Source: Sphingobacterium chuzhouense
Lineage (GTDB): Bacteria; Bacteroidota; Bacteroidia; Sphingobacteriales; Sphingobacteriaceae
Assembly (NCBI RefSeq): GCF_014692525.1
Contig: NZ_JACNYL010000005.1
Coordinates: forward strand, 1 to 64,000
Direction: 5' to 3'
Length of the DNA stretch: 64,000 nucleotides
Positions 35,389 through 45,900 of the stretch are shown here, piece after piece (positions within the stretch are counted from its first letter, which is position 1; every line of letters starts with the position of its first letter). The translations under genes and the position numbers were made by a program. The notes under the pieces are model-generated. The model was not told where the DNA came from and made no database searches. It saw only the letters and a list, made by a program, of their open reading frames with translations.

Positions 35389-38300
35389 CTAAAAATTTGC
35401 ATTAAGTCCTACCGTAAAAGTTCTTGGCTGTGGCACGTTAAAGGTATCCACACTGAAGAAGCGTGGATCCATATTGTTACTTACCTGAGGATCCCATCCT
35501 GGATAATTTGTAATCAAGAACAAATTGTCCCCTTGAAGGAAAGCCCGTAAACCTTTGATGCGATACTTACTCAACAATTGTGTAGGGAAATTATAACTTA
35601 ACATCAGTGTTCTCATCCGTATAAAAGAGCCATCTTCCAGCCAGCGGTCTGAGTTTCGCGCATTATTGATGTCTCCATCCATAGGCCGTGGGTATTTATT
35701 GGTAGAACCCGGTCCGGTCCAACGATTTTCCGCGTATTCACTTAACACCGCATTGCGATGACCAACTCTTGCAACATCCACCTGCCACTGTGCATATACG
35801 TCATTTCCATACACATAGGAGAAAAATGCATCTAACGAAAAACCTTTATAACGGAATGTGTGATTCCACCCTCCGAAGAAATCTGGATTAGACGAACCCA
35901 TAACCACGCGGTCATTATCGTTTATAATACCATTTCCATCCACATCGTTCCATTTCACATCTCCAGCCCGAATACCGATATCATATTGCTCCTTAGGCAC
36001 TTCCCCATCATATTGGTAAATACCTTGCATATTGAACAGGTAGTATGCCCCAATCTCCTGTCCGGTCTGCAACGCTCTATTTCCGCCGATACTTATTGGT
36101 GTATCGTCGCCAATAAGGGAGGTAATCTTATTTTTGTTGGTCGCGATATTAAACTGAGATAACCACTGGAATTGGCCGAAATTGAAATGTGTGTTGAGCG
36201 TAAATTCTGCGCCGCGGTTTCGCATCGAGCCAATGTTCGTTGTGATCGAGGTAACACCGGTCGTCGCATGCACAGGCATAGAATAGATTAAAGAAGTTGT
36301 ATTTTTCTGATACCAGTCTAGCAACACATTTACTTTTCCATTGAACAGCCCGATATCAAACCCTACATCATACTGCCCGGCTTTTTCCCAAGTTAGATCC
36401 CGGTTTCCAAAAGTCGTTACAGCGATACCGCTGTTGCCACCGTAATTAAAGCCCCCTTCCATTAATGCTTGGTAAACGTAGCTACCCAATCCATCTTGGT
36501 TACCAGTTCGTCCGTAACTCATTCTGAATTTCAGATCTGTCCCACTTCCCTGCATAAATTCCTCTTCCGAAATATTCCATCCCGCAGATATCGACGGGAA
36601 CCAACCCCAACGGTTTTCTCTAGCGAATCTTGAAGATCCGTCCGTGCGAAGAGTACCGGTTAAGATATAGCGGTCTAGGTATGAAAGTGTCGCCCGGCTA
36701 AAATAAGACTCCAATGTATAAATGCCCAGTCCAGAAGATGACATGGTTTCTGCTGCTGCACTCGCGACAACAAAAGATGGAGAAGGAAACCCTCTGGCAT
36801 CAATGTAAGTCGTACGGGTAGCTATTTTCTGAAATGAATGACCTGCGATAGCATTCAAAGAAAAGTCATTAAACTTATCGTTGTAGGTAACAACATTTTC
36901 GAACAAGTAGTTTCGAATCAACCTATTGCGATCCAGTAATCTTCCTATCCCTAAGCCATAAGGATGACGTTCATTATAATAGGTATGGTCGTACGTCTGC
37001 GTAACATCGGCGTTTAACGATGATTTCCAGGAAAGTTTATCCTTCCACTTCACCGTCGTATAGAAATTCCCTAAGTACCGTAAATCCTCCAGATAGACGT
37101 TCTGCTCATTGAGTATCTGCATAGGGTTATGAAATACCAATTCGTCTGTACCGCCGACATAGTAGTCGCCGTTAGGTTTGTAAGGTCTATCAAACGGACG
37201 TTGTTGAATAGCCCGACCAATAATGGTGGTTCCCAGTGTAGCACCAGGTATCTGATTATTCCTTACATAATTAGCAGAATTGTTCGTTCCAATTTCCAAC
37301 CAAGGTGCTACCTCATAACTCATTTTTCCCCGCAGATTGATTTTATCCATAGAGTTGGTCTTTATAACACCTTCTTGAGTCGTATAGGCTGCTGCAAAAT
37401 AGTTTTTCATTTTCTGCGTTCCACCCGAAACCGCGGCATCCACGGTAAAGAAAGAACCTGTCTGTGTAATAATATCCATCCATCTGGTATCGGGAAGGTT
37501 TCCAAACGGATTGGAAATTGGCCGTTTGTATCCCGAATTTCCTATCTGCAGCCCATATTGTTCATTATAATTGGCTATTCCTTCGTTAAAATCCCGTATA
37601 TATAATTCAGAATCAGCCATTTTTATTTTATTTAAATAGGGAAATTGAGTCAGTCCACCATTCACATTAAGACGTATATCCGCACGCCCCTCCTTTCCCG
37701 ACCGGGTAGTAATGACAACCACCCCATTTGTTGCTCTCGAACCGTAGATGGCGGCTGAGGCAGCATCTTTCAATATCTCAATGGACTCAATATCTGCTAT
37801 ATTCAACGTAGCCAATGAGCTCATCGATTCTCCAAAATCATACAAATTACTGTTGGAATTGGTAATTGGTACACCATCAATAACGTACAATGGCTCATTG
37901 CTTGCGCTAAGCGATGATATTCCCCGAATACTAACCCGTTCCCCACTTCCTAAATTTCCCGACCCTGTTGCGGTAGAGACACCAGCAATTCGGCCGTCTA
38001 GCAATTGAGCTGGACTGCTCACCGGACGTAAGGTCGATTCGTCAACATTCATTTTACTGATCGCACTCGTTACAAGTGCTCTTCGCTGTGTTCCATATCC
38101 TACAACAACAACTTCATCTACTTTCTCGATAGCTTCCGACATCCGAACAAGCAAGGAATTATTATCGCCCGCCCGAACCAAAAAACTACGTTCGATATAC
38201 CGCTCGTATCCAAGTCTATTAAACGCCACGTCGTAGGATTTCCCAGCAGTCAGACCCGTCAAGGAAAAAATTCCCTTATCGTTGGTTGAAGCCTGAAAAC

Positions 38301-38481
38301 GTTGGTTCTGGACGCCATCCGTTGCTTCTACTGTAACTCCCGCCAACGGTTGCCCACTACTGTCCATTACCGTACCACGGATGACAGTAGACTGTTGGGC
38401 GAAAGAGATTAAAGGCACCATTAGTAATAGTATGACCACGTATTGCTTCATCATACATAATAATTTGTTCTTTTGCTTCAT
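35389..38481 (-). CDS. SusC/RagA-family TonB-dependent outer-membrane transporter
   Basis: A 1030-residue TonB-dependent transporter. Signal peptide (QYVVILLLMVPLISFAQ), then a carboxypeptidase-regulatory-like domain (STVIRGTVMDSSGQPLAGVTVE), the plug with DEVVVVGYGTQRR, and a 22-strand-type barrel ending FTVGLNANF. There is no STN domain between the signal peptide and the first domain. The ATG at 38481 (MKQKNKLLC) is preferred; an upstream start at 38553 would put hydrophilic residues ahead of the signal peptide. Its ligand is probably a uronate-containing oligosaccharide, judging from neighbours. Confidence 0.94.
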   Translation of the reverse strand: MKQKNKLLCMMKQYVVILLLMVPLISFAQQSTVIRGTVMDSSGQPLAGVTVEATDGVQNQRFQASTNDKGIFSLTGLTAGKSYDVAFNRLGYERYIERSFLVRAGDNNSLLVRMSEAIEKVDEVVVVGYGTQRRALVTSAISKMNVDESTLRPVSSPAQLLDGRIAGVSTATGSGNLGSGERVSIRGISSLSASNEPLYVIDGVPITNSNSNLYDFGESMSSLATLNIADIESIEILKDAASAAIYGSRATNGVVVITTRSGKEGRADIRLNVNGGLTQFPYLNKIKMADSELYIRDFNEGIANYNEQYGLQIGNSGYKRPISNPFGNLPDTRWMDIITQTGSFFTVDAAVSGGTQKMKNYFAAAYTTQEGVIKTNSMDKINLRGKMSYEVAPWLEIGTNNSANYVRNNQIPGATLGTTIIGRAIQQRPFDRPYKPNGDYYVGGTDELVFHNPMQILNEQNVYLEDLRYLGNFYTTVKWKDKLSWKSSLNADVTQTYDHTYYNERHPYGLGIGRLLDRNRLIRNYLFENVVTYNDKFNDFSLNAIAGHSFQKIATRTTYIDARGFPSPSFVVASAAAETMSSSGLGIYTLESYFSRATLSYLDRYILTGTLRTDGSSRFARENRWGWFPSISAGWNISEEEFMQGSGTDLKFRMSYGRTGNQDGLGSYVYQALMEGGFNYGGNSGIAVTTFGNRDLTWEKAGQYDVGFDIGLFNGKVNVLLDWYQKNTTSLIYSMPVHATTGVTSITTNIGSMRNRGAEFTLNTHFNFGQFQWLSQFNIATNKNKITSLIGDDTPISIGGNRALQTGQEIGAYYLFNMQGIYQYDGEVPKEQYDIGIRAGDVKWNDVDGNGIINDNDRVVMGSSNPDFFGGWNHTFRYKGFSLDAFFSYVYGNDVYAQWQVDVARVGHRNAVLSEYAENRWTGPGSTNKYPRPMDGDINNARNSDRWLEDGSFIRMRTLMLSYNFPTQLLSKYRIKGLRAFLQGDNLFLITNYPGWDPQVSNNMDPRFFSVDTFNVPQPRTFTVGLNANF

Positions 38482-38577
38482 AACATCTATTTCATTTTTA
38501 AACATTAAAAATTGGACAAAACGGTTCCTTCCGACCCTCTCGAGCCGATTCACATTTTTTATTCATATCATTATTTG

Positions 38578-39657
38578 TTAGTTATTTCTCTCTATTCGAA
38601 TCTTACGTCCCTCTTCATGATAAATTAAATCATTCATATTGCATATAATACTTATCACAACATCCAGGGAATCTGTAGGTTGAAAATCGCCTGTAAATGA
38701 CAACTGACGTACATCAACACCGGATAGGTCTATGTGCACATCATATTTTTGTGCAATACGACGAAATACTTCATCTAGAGAGGTCTTATCAAACACTAGC
38801 GCATCATTTTCAACATCTTCCTGTATCTTTTCTTTCTTTGCAATCCGTATATTCTTTTTAGCAACTGGCACAGACGGGAGCGTCTTGCTAGAAACTGCCC
38901 AAAGCCCATTAGACGGGTTGACACGAAGCTCCTCTCCAGGCACTAAATAGACATCCGACAAGGCCACGGAACTGCTGAGCGATGAACGTACGACGACTTT
39001 TCCCGAAAACAGATTTACTTTAAACACTTCTGTATGATGAGCACTGACAGAAAATGTAGTTCCCAATGCCGTCGTCGAGTATCCCTCTGCCCAAACAGTA
39101 AACGGTCTCAACGTATCTTTTGCCACTTCAAACATAGCTTCCCCCTCCAAAAAGATATCACGTTTATCTACATCAAAATGAGATATATAAGTAATAGAAC
39201 TTCCCGATGTTAGTGATACTTTAGAACCATCTTCCAATCGAACAATAAGATCTTCTTGGTTTATGTTTCTATGTACAATCGTATCTTTTACTGGAACAGG
39301 CGTAGAGACTACAGTATGTGGAGTTTCTTTATCCTTTAGATAATTGAATACTCCCCAACTGAATATCAGCAATACTACTGCTGCCGCCAAAATCTGGATC
39401 AGAGGTCGGATACGCTGTATAACCGAAAGTGATGTCTTCTCATCTATACCCGCAACTGATTGTATTTGGGTGAAAATTTGCTCCGCACGTTCAGGCTCTA
39501 AATCATTCTCAGATGGCTCTTCTGTCATAAATGCTTGCTCCATATGGCTTCTCCATTCAGGATTATGCTGTTCCAGATACCGAAGGATCTCTAGCTTCTC
39601 CTTGGCGGTGGCTTTTCCCTGCCAAAATTTTTCGATCAAATATGTTATTCTATCCAT
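38578..39657 (-). CDS. FecR-family anti-sigma factor
   Basis: A 359-residue membrane anti-sigma factor. The cytoplasmic N terminus (MDRITYLIEKFWQGKATAKEKLEILRYLE) is followed by one membrane segment (IQILAAAVVLLIFSWGVF, about residues 88-106), then the periplasmic FecR domain (VRLEDGSKVSLTSGSSITYISHFDVDKRDIFLEGEAMFEVAKD) and a C-terminal DUF4974 domain (LDEVFRRIAQKYDVHIDLSG). It should hold the ECF sigma factor until the SusC transporter binds ligand. It lies between the sigma and SusC genes in one operon. Confidence 0.92.
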   Translation of the reverse strand: MDRITYLIEKFWQGKATAKEKLEILRYLEQHNPEWRSHMEQAFMTEEPSENDLEPERAEQIFTQIQSVAGIDEKTSLSVIQRIRPLIQILAAAVVLLIFSWGVFNYLKDKETPHTVVSTPVPVKDTIVHRNINQEDLIVRLEDGSKVSLTSGSSITYISHFDVDKRDIFLEGEAMFEVAKDTLRPFTVWAEGYSTTALGTTFSVSAHHTEVFKVNLFSGKVVVRSSLSSSVALSDVYLVPGEELRVNPSNGLWAVSSKTLPSVPVAKKNIRIAKKEKIQEDVENDALVFDKTSLDEVFRRIAQKYDVHIDLSGVDVRQLSFTGDFQPTDSLDVVISIICNMNDLIYHEEGRKIRIERNN

Positions 39658-39789
39658 GGATAACTATTTTTAAATACACATTTTCCCATTTACGGGATAT
39701 ATTTCGGCATTGAGAAGCAAGGTTTATCCGGCTCTCTATTAATAAATACTCCAATTCGAAAAAAAGGGGATGGTTTTTCAGGAAGAAAA

Positions 39790-40395
39790 TTAAAATTTAT
39801 CTGAAAAAGCGCCTGTAATGACAATCACAGTATAAAGGTGTGGGTATTTGAGTGTGATATAATCTTTAATGGCCCGGTTCGATTGTTTGAGATAATCTTT
39901 CACAGAGAGGGTAGATATTCCCATCATAGAAGCAACTTCCTCTTTTGCCTTTCCTTCAAAACGACAGAGTTTGAACACCTCCTTTTTTCGGGCGGGAAGC
40001 GCATTGACTGCCTCCTCAACAATCATCCACTGAGAAACATATTCATCTTCATTGATTGTTTCTTCAGGTAAGATATATTCATAATCAGTATACTCTTCTA
40101 TATAATCAAGCGACTCTTTCAGCTTCTTTTTCAAGAAAGTCGTGGCTTTGTTAAAACTTACGACAAATAACCAGCCACCTACCGATTGGTTAGACTTAAT
40201 TTTGAAACGATGTTCCCACAAAGCAACAAACACTTCCTGCAGAATATCTTCGGCGTACTCAGGTTGTCTTACTATCTTCAGAATATTGGCATATACCGAC
40301 TTATTATATCGATCATATAACGAACGAAAAGCGTCAACAGATCCTTCGGTTAGGCCTCTAGCTAGCTTTTCATCAGACAGTTTTGAACACATCAT
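39790..40395 (-). CDS. ECF-type RNA polymerase sigma factor
   Basis: A 201-residue sigma factor of the FecI-like group. Region 2 is AFRSLYDRYNKSVYANILKIVRQPEYAEDILQEVFVALWEH and region 4 is NALPARKKEVFKLCRFEGKAKEEVASMMGISTLSVKDYLKQSNRAIK, whose helix-turn-helix is MGISTLSVKDYL. The start at 40395 (MMCSKLSDEKLARG) removes a nonconserved stretch present if 40437 is used, and fits the -7 box just upstream. It heads the leftward operon sigma-fecR-susC-susD and probably activates it. Confidence 0.9.
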   Translation of the reverse strand: MMCSKLSDEKLARGLTEGSVDAFRSLYDRYNKSVYANILKIVRQPEYAEDILQEVFVALWEHRFKIKSNQSVGGWLFVVSFNKATTFLKKKLKESLDYIEEYTDYEYILPEETINEDEYVSQWMIVEEAVNALPARKKEVFKLCRFEGKAKEEVASMMGISTLSVKDYLKQSNRAIKDYITLKYPHLYTVIVITGAFSDKF

Positions 40396-40416
40396 AAAAT
40401 TACTAGGTGTATTGAA

Positions 40417-40446
40417 CAAATGTACAAAATCCAACAATAGTCACAA
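40417..40446 (-). promoter_or_regulatory. Promoter of the sigma-fecR-susCD operon
   Basis: On the minus strand TTG (40444-40446, within CTTTTG) and TACATTTG (40417-40424) are 19 bases apart, an excellent fit to the housekeeping Bacteroidota promoter. Transcription would begin within about 20 bases of the sigma factor ATG. Basal expression from the housekeeping sigma factor is thus likely. Confidence 0.65.
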
Positions 40447-40540
40447 AAGTATTTAAAGCCTTTGAGTTTCAGTCATAAATCATGTTATGAAATCATGAAT
40501 TTTGAATGGCATCTGGTGATTGGATACGAAATGGAATGGC

Positions 40541-40552
40541 AACGATTTCGTA
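40541..40552 (+). promoter_or_regulatory. Candidate LacI-family operator upstream of kdgK
   Basis: AACGATTTCGTA is identical to the site at 30810. It is about 60 bases before the kdgK ATG. Eleven bases to its left TACGAAAT (40525-40532) forms an inverted repeat with ATTTCGTA, so a larger palindromic site is possible. Confidence 0.5.
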
Positions 40553-40610
40553 GACAATACTATAAAGTTTAAAAAAATAACGCTAATTTAACCTCCAAAA
40601 TAATTTATTC

Positions 40611-41603
40611 ATGAACCTTATATTATCCTTAGGGGAGATATTGATCAGACAGCAAAGTCTTGGGAACACATTCTTTGATAAAAATAACAATCGTTTAGAG
40701 ATTTTCCCCGGTGGCTCGGAAGCCAATGTGGCAGCTTCGTTAGCACAAATGGGCGATAACGCTGCGTACTGTAGCGCATTCCCACAAAATGCGCTATCAG
40801 ATGAGATTTTGAACATTTTAGAAGACCTTCAAGTTGACACGACGAAAGTGCTCCGTACTGGCGACCGTTTAGGCTCATATATCCTGATGTCGGCCAATGG
40901 CCTTTCTAAAGGAGAAGTAATCTATGATCGGAAGTATTCCAGTTTCAGTCAATTGACTGTTGCAGATATTGATATCGACAAACTATTTGACGGAGTATCC
41001 TGGTTGCATTGGACAGCACTTACACCTGCCCTTAACCAAAACATGGCAGATCTTATGTTGGTGTTACTTCAAGAAGCTTCCAACCGAAATATCACCATCT
41101 CTGTCGACTTGAATTACAGGAACCGCTTATGGCAATATGGTAAAGAACCAGTAGATATTATGCCTCAACTCGCCGCTTACTGCGATGTTATTATGGGCAA
41201 TATCTGGGCTGCAAATAAAATGTTAGGTACCACTGTTGACGAATCTTTTGAGAGAAATACACCGCAAGCAATATATCTTGCTGCTGCAGAAAAATCTGCT
41301 AAAGAAATTTTTCAGAGATATCCAAAATGTAAACACGTCGCTTATACCTTTCGCTTTATGGATAGCCCGAATCACAACCTGTTTTATGGAACATACCATA
41401 CGCCTACGGAACATGTCAGCTCTGAGGTTATGGAAACTTTTGAGGTCATTGACCGTATCGGGAGCGGAGATGCGTTTATGGGGGGATATATTCATGCCTT
41501 GGTCAACAACATGACACCTCAGGAGGTTATCAATATTGCAACAGGAGCCGGCTACCAGAAGCTATTTGTAAAGGGTGATTTTGGGGATGGGAAAATAAAG
41601 TAA
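40611..41603 (+). CDS. kdgK: 2-dehydro-3-deoxygluconokinase (PfkB family)
   Basis: KdgK phosphorylates 2-keto-3-deoxygluconate at C6, giving KDPG for the Entner-Doudoroff aldolase. The 330-residue protein has the PfkB start (LILSLGEILIRQQS, FPGGSEANVAASLAQMG) and the catalytic C-terminal DRIGSGDAFMGGYIHAL, with the anion-hole GSGD and catalytic Asp. KdgK rather than fructokinase is chosen because of uxuA and uxuB nearby and the GGSEANVA form of the substrate site. No KDPG aldolase gene is in the window. It converges on the symporter gene with two bases between stops. Confidence 0.85.
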   Translation: MNLILSLGEILIRQQSLGNTFFDKNNNRLEIFPGGSEANVAASLAQMGDNAAYCSAFPQNALSDEILNILEDLQVDTTKVLRTGDRLGSYILMSANGLSKGEVIYDRKYSSFSQLTVADIDIDKLFDGVSWLHWTALTPALNQNMADLMLVLLQEASNRNITISVDLNYRNRLWQYGKEPVDIMPQLAAYCDVIMGNIWAANKMLGTTVDESFERNTPQAIYLAAAEKSAKEIFQRYPKCKHVAYTFRFMDSPNHNLFYGTYHTPTEHVSSEVMETFEVIDRIGSGDAFMGGYIHALVNNMTPQEVINIATGAGYQKLFVKGDFGDGKIK

Positions 41604-41605
41604 AA

Positions 41606-42841
41606 TCAGTATTTAGAGGAAACTGCGGATCTATCTTCCGGAGAGAACCGTGCTACCAACATTGCGGCAACAGTATCGCCAGTAGCATTCAGTACCGTAG
41701 CCAGCGGGTCAACCAGCGCACCGATAATCATAACCGCCGGAACCGCTTCATTCGGAATACCATATACCGATATCATCAGCATCTCGCCGATAAATCCCCC
41801 ATTAGGGATACCGCCGGCAACCATACTGACCAATATCGTGATACCGATAGCTGTCATTATAGTCATCGGTTCAAAAAAATTCCACCCCAAAATAGCAAAG
41901 GCAACATATATTTTGAGAATGGAAGATATGGCAGAACCATTTTTGTACAAAGTATTGCCTAACGTAACCACCACATTCGCAACAGCATCGGGGATACCCA
42001 TGCTTTTGGCGGCAAGGAGGTTGGAAGGTAATGTCGCCAAGCTGCTACAGGTACTCAATGCCGTCAGGGATGGTGTAATGTTATATTTCCAGTAGACCTT
42101 TACCCCTCGCCGACCGTGCGCTGCAAACGCATAGCAGGAGAAAACGACAAAGAAGAAAACCATTCCGAAAATGTAGTAAAAACCAAGCGGTTTCGCATAA
42201 AAACCAAACAATTCCGGACCTAGTGTCTGTACTTGATAGGCAAAGTAAGCCCCTAAACCTACAGGTGCCGCTCTCATGAGTATATTCAACATATTTTTCA
42301 TGACTTCATTTCCGGCGACTAGAAAATGTAGAAAAGGTTTTGCCACATCGCCGCTCTTACGCACAGCGATACCGATCAAAAAAGAGAACAGGATAAAAGC
42401 CAGGATATGCTGCCGGGAGAGCAGATGGGCGAATTCCTCTACGGTCAAAAACTGTACAAGTCTATCCCCCCAACTACCTGTCGGGTTATCGGGTAAAGTC
42501 ATTGATAAAGTGGATGTATCTTGTGATGCCGTGACCGGAAACAACCATAAAGCCATGATCGTGAATATGGCAGCGATGATGATCGTCAGCACAAAAACAG
42601 CAATCATCACAGATAATGTGCGCCTTAATTGGCTATGCTGTCCAATATTTGCTATCGACGAAGTTATGGCAAAAAACAAAAGCGGAATAACAGACACAAA
42701 CAGCAGATGGAGAAAAATATCGCCCAGCGGCTTGATGACCGACACGATATCCGGCAGAAATAAACCGATCAGGCTTCCGCAAGTAATACCAACGAGAAGA
42801 AGTATAATGTTGCTGTAGTTTGTCAGTATCGTATTCATCAT
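41606..42841 (-). CDS. Dicarboxylate/amino acid:cation symporter (DAACS family)
   Basis: A 411-residue secondary transporter of the GltP/DctA type. It has eight or so hydrophobic segments and the re-entrant loops: SSLATLPSNLLAAKSMGIP is the HP1 serine-rich motif, and NTLYKNGSAISSILKIYVAF and DPLATVLNATGDTVAAML correspond to TM7 and TM8, the substrate and cation site. It would take up a dicarboxylate, an acidic amino acid or possibly a uronate-derived acid. Placement next to kdgK hints at a link with the uronate locus, but nothing in the protein proves it. Confidence 0.85.
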   Translation of the reverse strand: MMNTILTNYSNIILLLVGITCGSLIGLFLPDIVSVIKPLGDIFLHLLFVSVIPLLFFAITSSIANIGQHSQLRRTLSVMIAVFVLTIIIAAIFTIMALWLFPVTASQDTSTLSMTLPDNPTGSWGDRLVQFLTVEEFAHLLSRQHILAFILFSFLIGIAVRKSGDVAKPFLHFLVAGNEVMKNMLNILMRAAPVGLGAYFAYQVQTLGPELFGFYAKPLGFYYIFGMVFFFVVFSCYAFAAHGRRGVKVYWKYNITPSLTALSTCSSLATLPSNLLAAKSMGIPDAVANVVVTLGNTLYKNGSAISSILKIYVAFAILGWNFFEPMTIMTAIGITILVSMVAGGIPNGGFIGEMLMISVYGIPNEAVPAVMIIGALVDPLATVLNATGDTVAAMLVARFSPEDRSAVSSKY

Positions 42842-42860
42842 AAGTTTTCGCTATACTAAA

Positions 42861-42896
42861 ATAAAAAAAATCCCGGACCATTTACGTCCGGGATTT
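42861..42896 (-). terminator. Rho-independent terminator of rpoBC operon
   Basis: On the minus strand AAATCCCGGAC and GTCCGGGATTT (42868-42878 and 42886-42896) form an 11-bp stem with a seven-base loop, followed by a run of eight T residues (42870-42863). It lies 35 bases past the rpoC stop. Confidence 0.9.
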
Positions 42897-42930
42897 CTCT
42901 GAATTTATATCACGATATACTATCAAAAGA

Positions 42931-45900
42931 CTAGTCCTCTTCTTTCGAAGCCAACAGTTGATCGTACTCTTCACGAGAACCGACAATGATATTGCTGTAC
43001 TCACGTAAACCCGTACCTGATGGAATCAAGTGACCCACGATTACGTTTTCTTTCAAACCTAACAAGTCGTCACGTTTACCTGCAATAGCAGCTTCATTTA
43101 AGACTTTTGTCGTTTCTTGGAAAGACGCAGCCGAAATGAATGATTTCGTACCCAATGATGCACGGGTGATACCCTGCAATAATGGACTTGAAGTTGCTGG
43201 AATAGCATCGCGAACTTCCACTGTTTTCAAATCTTGGCGACGTAAACTTGAGTTTTCCTCACGAAGTTTGCGCATAGTTACAATCTGACCAGCTTTTAAC
43301 TCCTTCGAATCTCCCGCATCAACGACAACTTTCTTATCAAACAACGAGTCGTTTTCTTCCATGAAGTCCCATTTATTAGCAGCCTCTTTTTCCAAGAAAC
43401 GTGTATCGCCCGGATCCTCGATATTCACTTTCTGCATCATCTGGTGAACGATCGTCTCGAAGTGCTTATCGTTGATTTTCACCCCTTGCAGGCGGTAAAC
43501 CTCTTGGATACCGTTTACGATATATTCTTGAACTGCCGCAGGGCCTTTGATGGAAAGAATATCCGCTGGAGAAATAGAACCATCTGACAATGGCATACCG
43601 GCTTTCACAAAGTCGTTATCCTGTACCAAGATGTGCTTAGAAAGCGGTACTAAGTATTTCTTGATTTGTCCATCTCTGGATTCAATCGAAATCTCACGGT
43701 TACCACGTTTCACACCTCCTAGCGTAACAACACCATCAATTTCTGTAACAACAGCTGGATTGGATGGGTTACGCGCCTCAAACAACTCGGTTACACGAGG
43801 AAGACCTCCTGTGATATCGCGTGTCTTACCTGTAGCACGAGGAATCTTCGCTAAGATAGTACCCTCTTTGATTTTTTGTCCATCTTGAACAGAGACGTGC
43901 GCTCCTACTGGAATGTTGTATGAGCGCAGGGTGTCACCTGCTAAGTCTGCGATTTTAATCGTAGGGTTTTTAGTCTTATCACGTGTTTCTATAATAACTT
44001 TCTCTTTGTGCCCGGTTTGTTCATCCGATTCATCACGGAAAGTAACCCCCTCAATAATAGCTTCGAACTCAATCTTACCAGGGAATTCAGAGATAATTAC
44101 TGCATTATACGGATCCCAGTCTGCTAACACTTTACCTTTTTCTACCTTGTCGCCTTCGTTCACATATACATTAGCACCGTAAGGAATGATCTGAGTGTAT
44201 AATACTTTTCTATCATCACTGACGATACGAAGTTCTCCAGAACGACCGATAGCTATTTGATAAGGTCCTTCTTCACCTTCTTTGGCTACGGAACGAACAT
44301 TTTCAAACTCAATCTTACCATCGTATTTTGCAACGATACTAGATTCTGCTGCAATATTTGACGCTGTACCCCCCACGTGGAATGTACGTAGTGTCAACTG
44401 TGTACCAGGCTCACCTACTGACTGTGCAGCGATAACCCCAACAGCTTCACCCATTTGAACGCGCTTACCAGAGGCAAGATTTCGTCCATAACAAGCCGCG
44501 CAAACACCACGTTTTGCCTCACAAGTCAATACCGAACGGATTTCGACACCTTCGATACCAGCGTCTTCGATTGCCGTTGCAATCTCTTCGGTAATATCTT
44601 CATTTGCTGCAACGATCAATTCTCCCGTTTCCGGATGATACACATCATTCAACGGTGTACGGCCGAGGATACGATCGTACAATGGCTCTACGATATCATC
44701 GTTTTCTTTAAGCGCCGTTTTGTATAGACCACGTAATGTATTACAATCTTCTTCCACCACGATCATATCTTGCGCAACGTCGTGTAGACGACGGGTTAAG
44801 TACCCCGCATCGGCTGTTTTCAATGCTGTATCGGCAAGACCTTTACGCGCACCGTGCGTAGAGATAAAGTACTCCAATACCGATAAACCTTCTTTGAAGT
44901 TTGATAGAATCGGGTTTTCGATAATCTCTCCTCCCGATGTACCGGACTTCTGTGGTTTCGCCATCAGACCACGCATCCCGCACAACTGACGAATCTGTTC
45001 CTTCGAACCACGAGCACCTGAATCCAACATCATATAAACCGAGTTGAATCCTTGGTTGTCGTTCGAAAGTATATCCATTACGTATGCCGTCAATCTATTA
45101 TTAATACGTGTCCAGATATCGATAATCTGATTGTAGCGCTCGTTGTTGGTAATGAAACCCATGTTATAGTTATTCATTACTTCTTCAACTTCATTAGTCG
45201 CTTGCTCAATCAAATCAGCTTTCGCAGCAGGGATATTCAAATCTTGCAAGTTGAATGATAATCCTCCTTTGAAGGCTGTTTGGAATCCTAACTCTTTCAT
45301 ATCATCCAAGAACTGTGCTGCACGAGCCATACCCGTACTCTTCACAATATCCCCAATGATATTACGCAACGATTTCTTGGTTAGGAGTTCGTTGACATAG
45401 CCCATCTCATCAGGCACGATCTGGTTAAAGATAACCCGACCAACAGTGGTTTCAATGACACCCTCCGAGATTTGACCTTCTTTATTTCTATTTTTTGTTT
45501 TTACCTTAATAAAAGCGTGCAAGTCGATCTTGTTCTCGTTCAAGGCAATAATAACCTCTTCAGGAGAATAAAACGTCATTCCTTCCCCTCTTACTATATG
45601 GTCTTCCGTAGACTTACGACCTTTCGTAATATAGTAAAGACCCAATACCATGTCTTGAGACGGTACCGTTACAGGAGAACCATTTGCTGGGTTGAGAATG
45701 TTATGCGAAGCCAACATCAATATTTGGGCTTCTAAAATAGCTGCGTTACCTAAAGGTAAGTGAACCGCCATCTGGTCACCGTCAAAATCGGCGTTAAACG
45801 CTGTACACACCAAGGGGTGTAACTGGATTGCTTTACCCTCTACCAACGTAGGTTGGAAAGCTTGGATACCCAAACGGTGAAGCGTAGGTGCACGGTTAAG

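Noticed and set aside
38482..38553. The longer SusC start at 38553
   Set aside because: It would place polar, charged residues ahead of a normal signal peptide; a start at 38481 gives the expected export signal.
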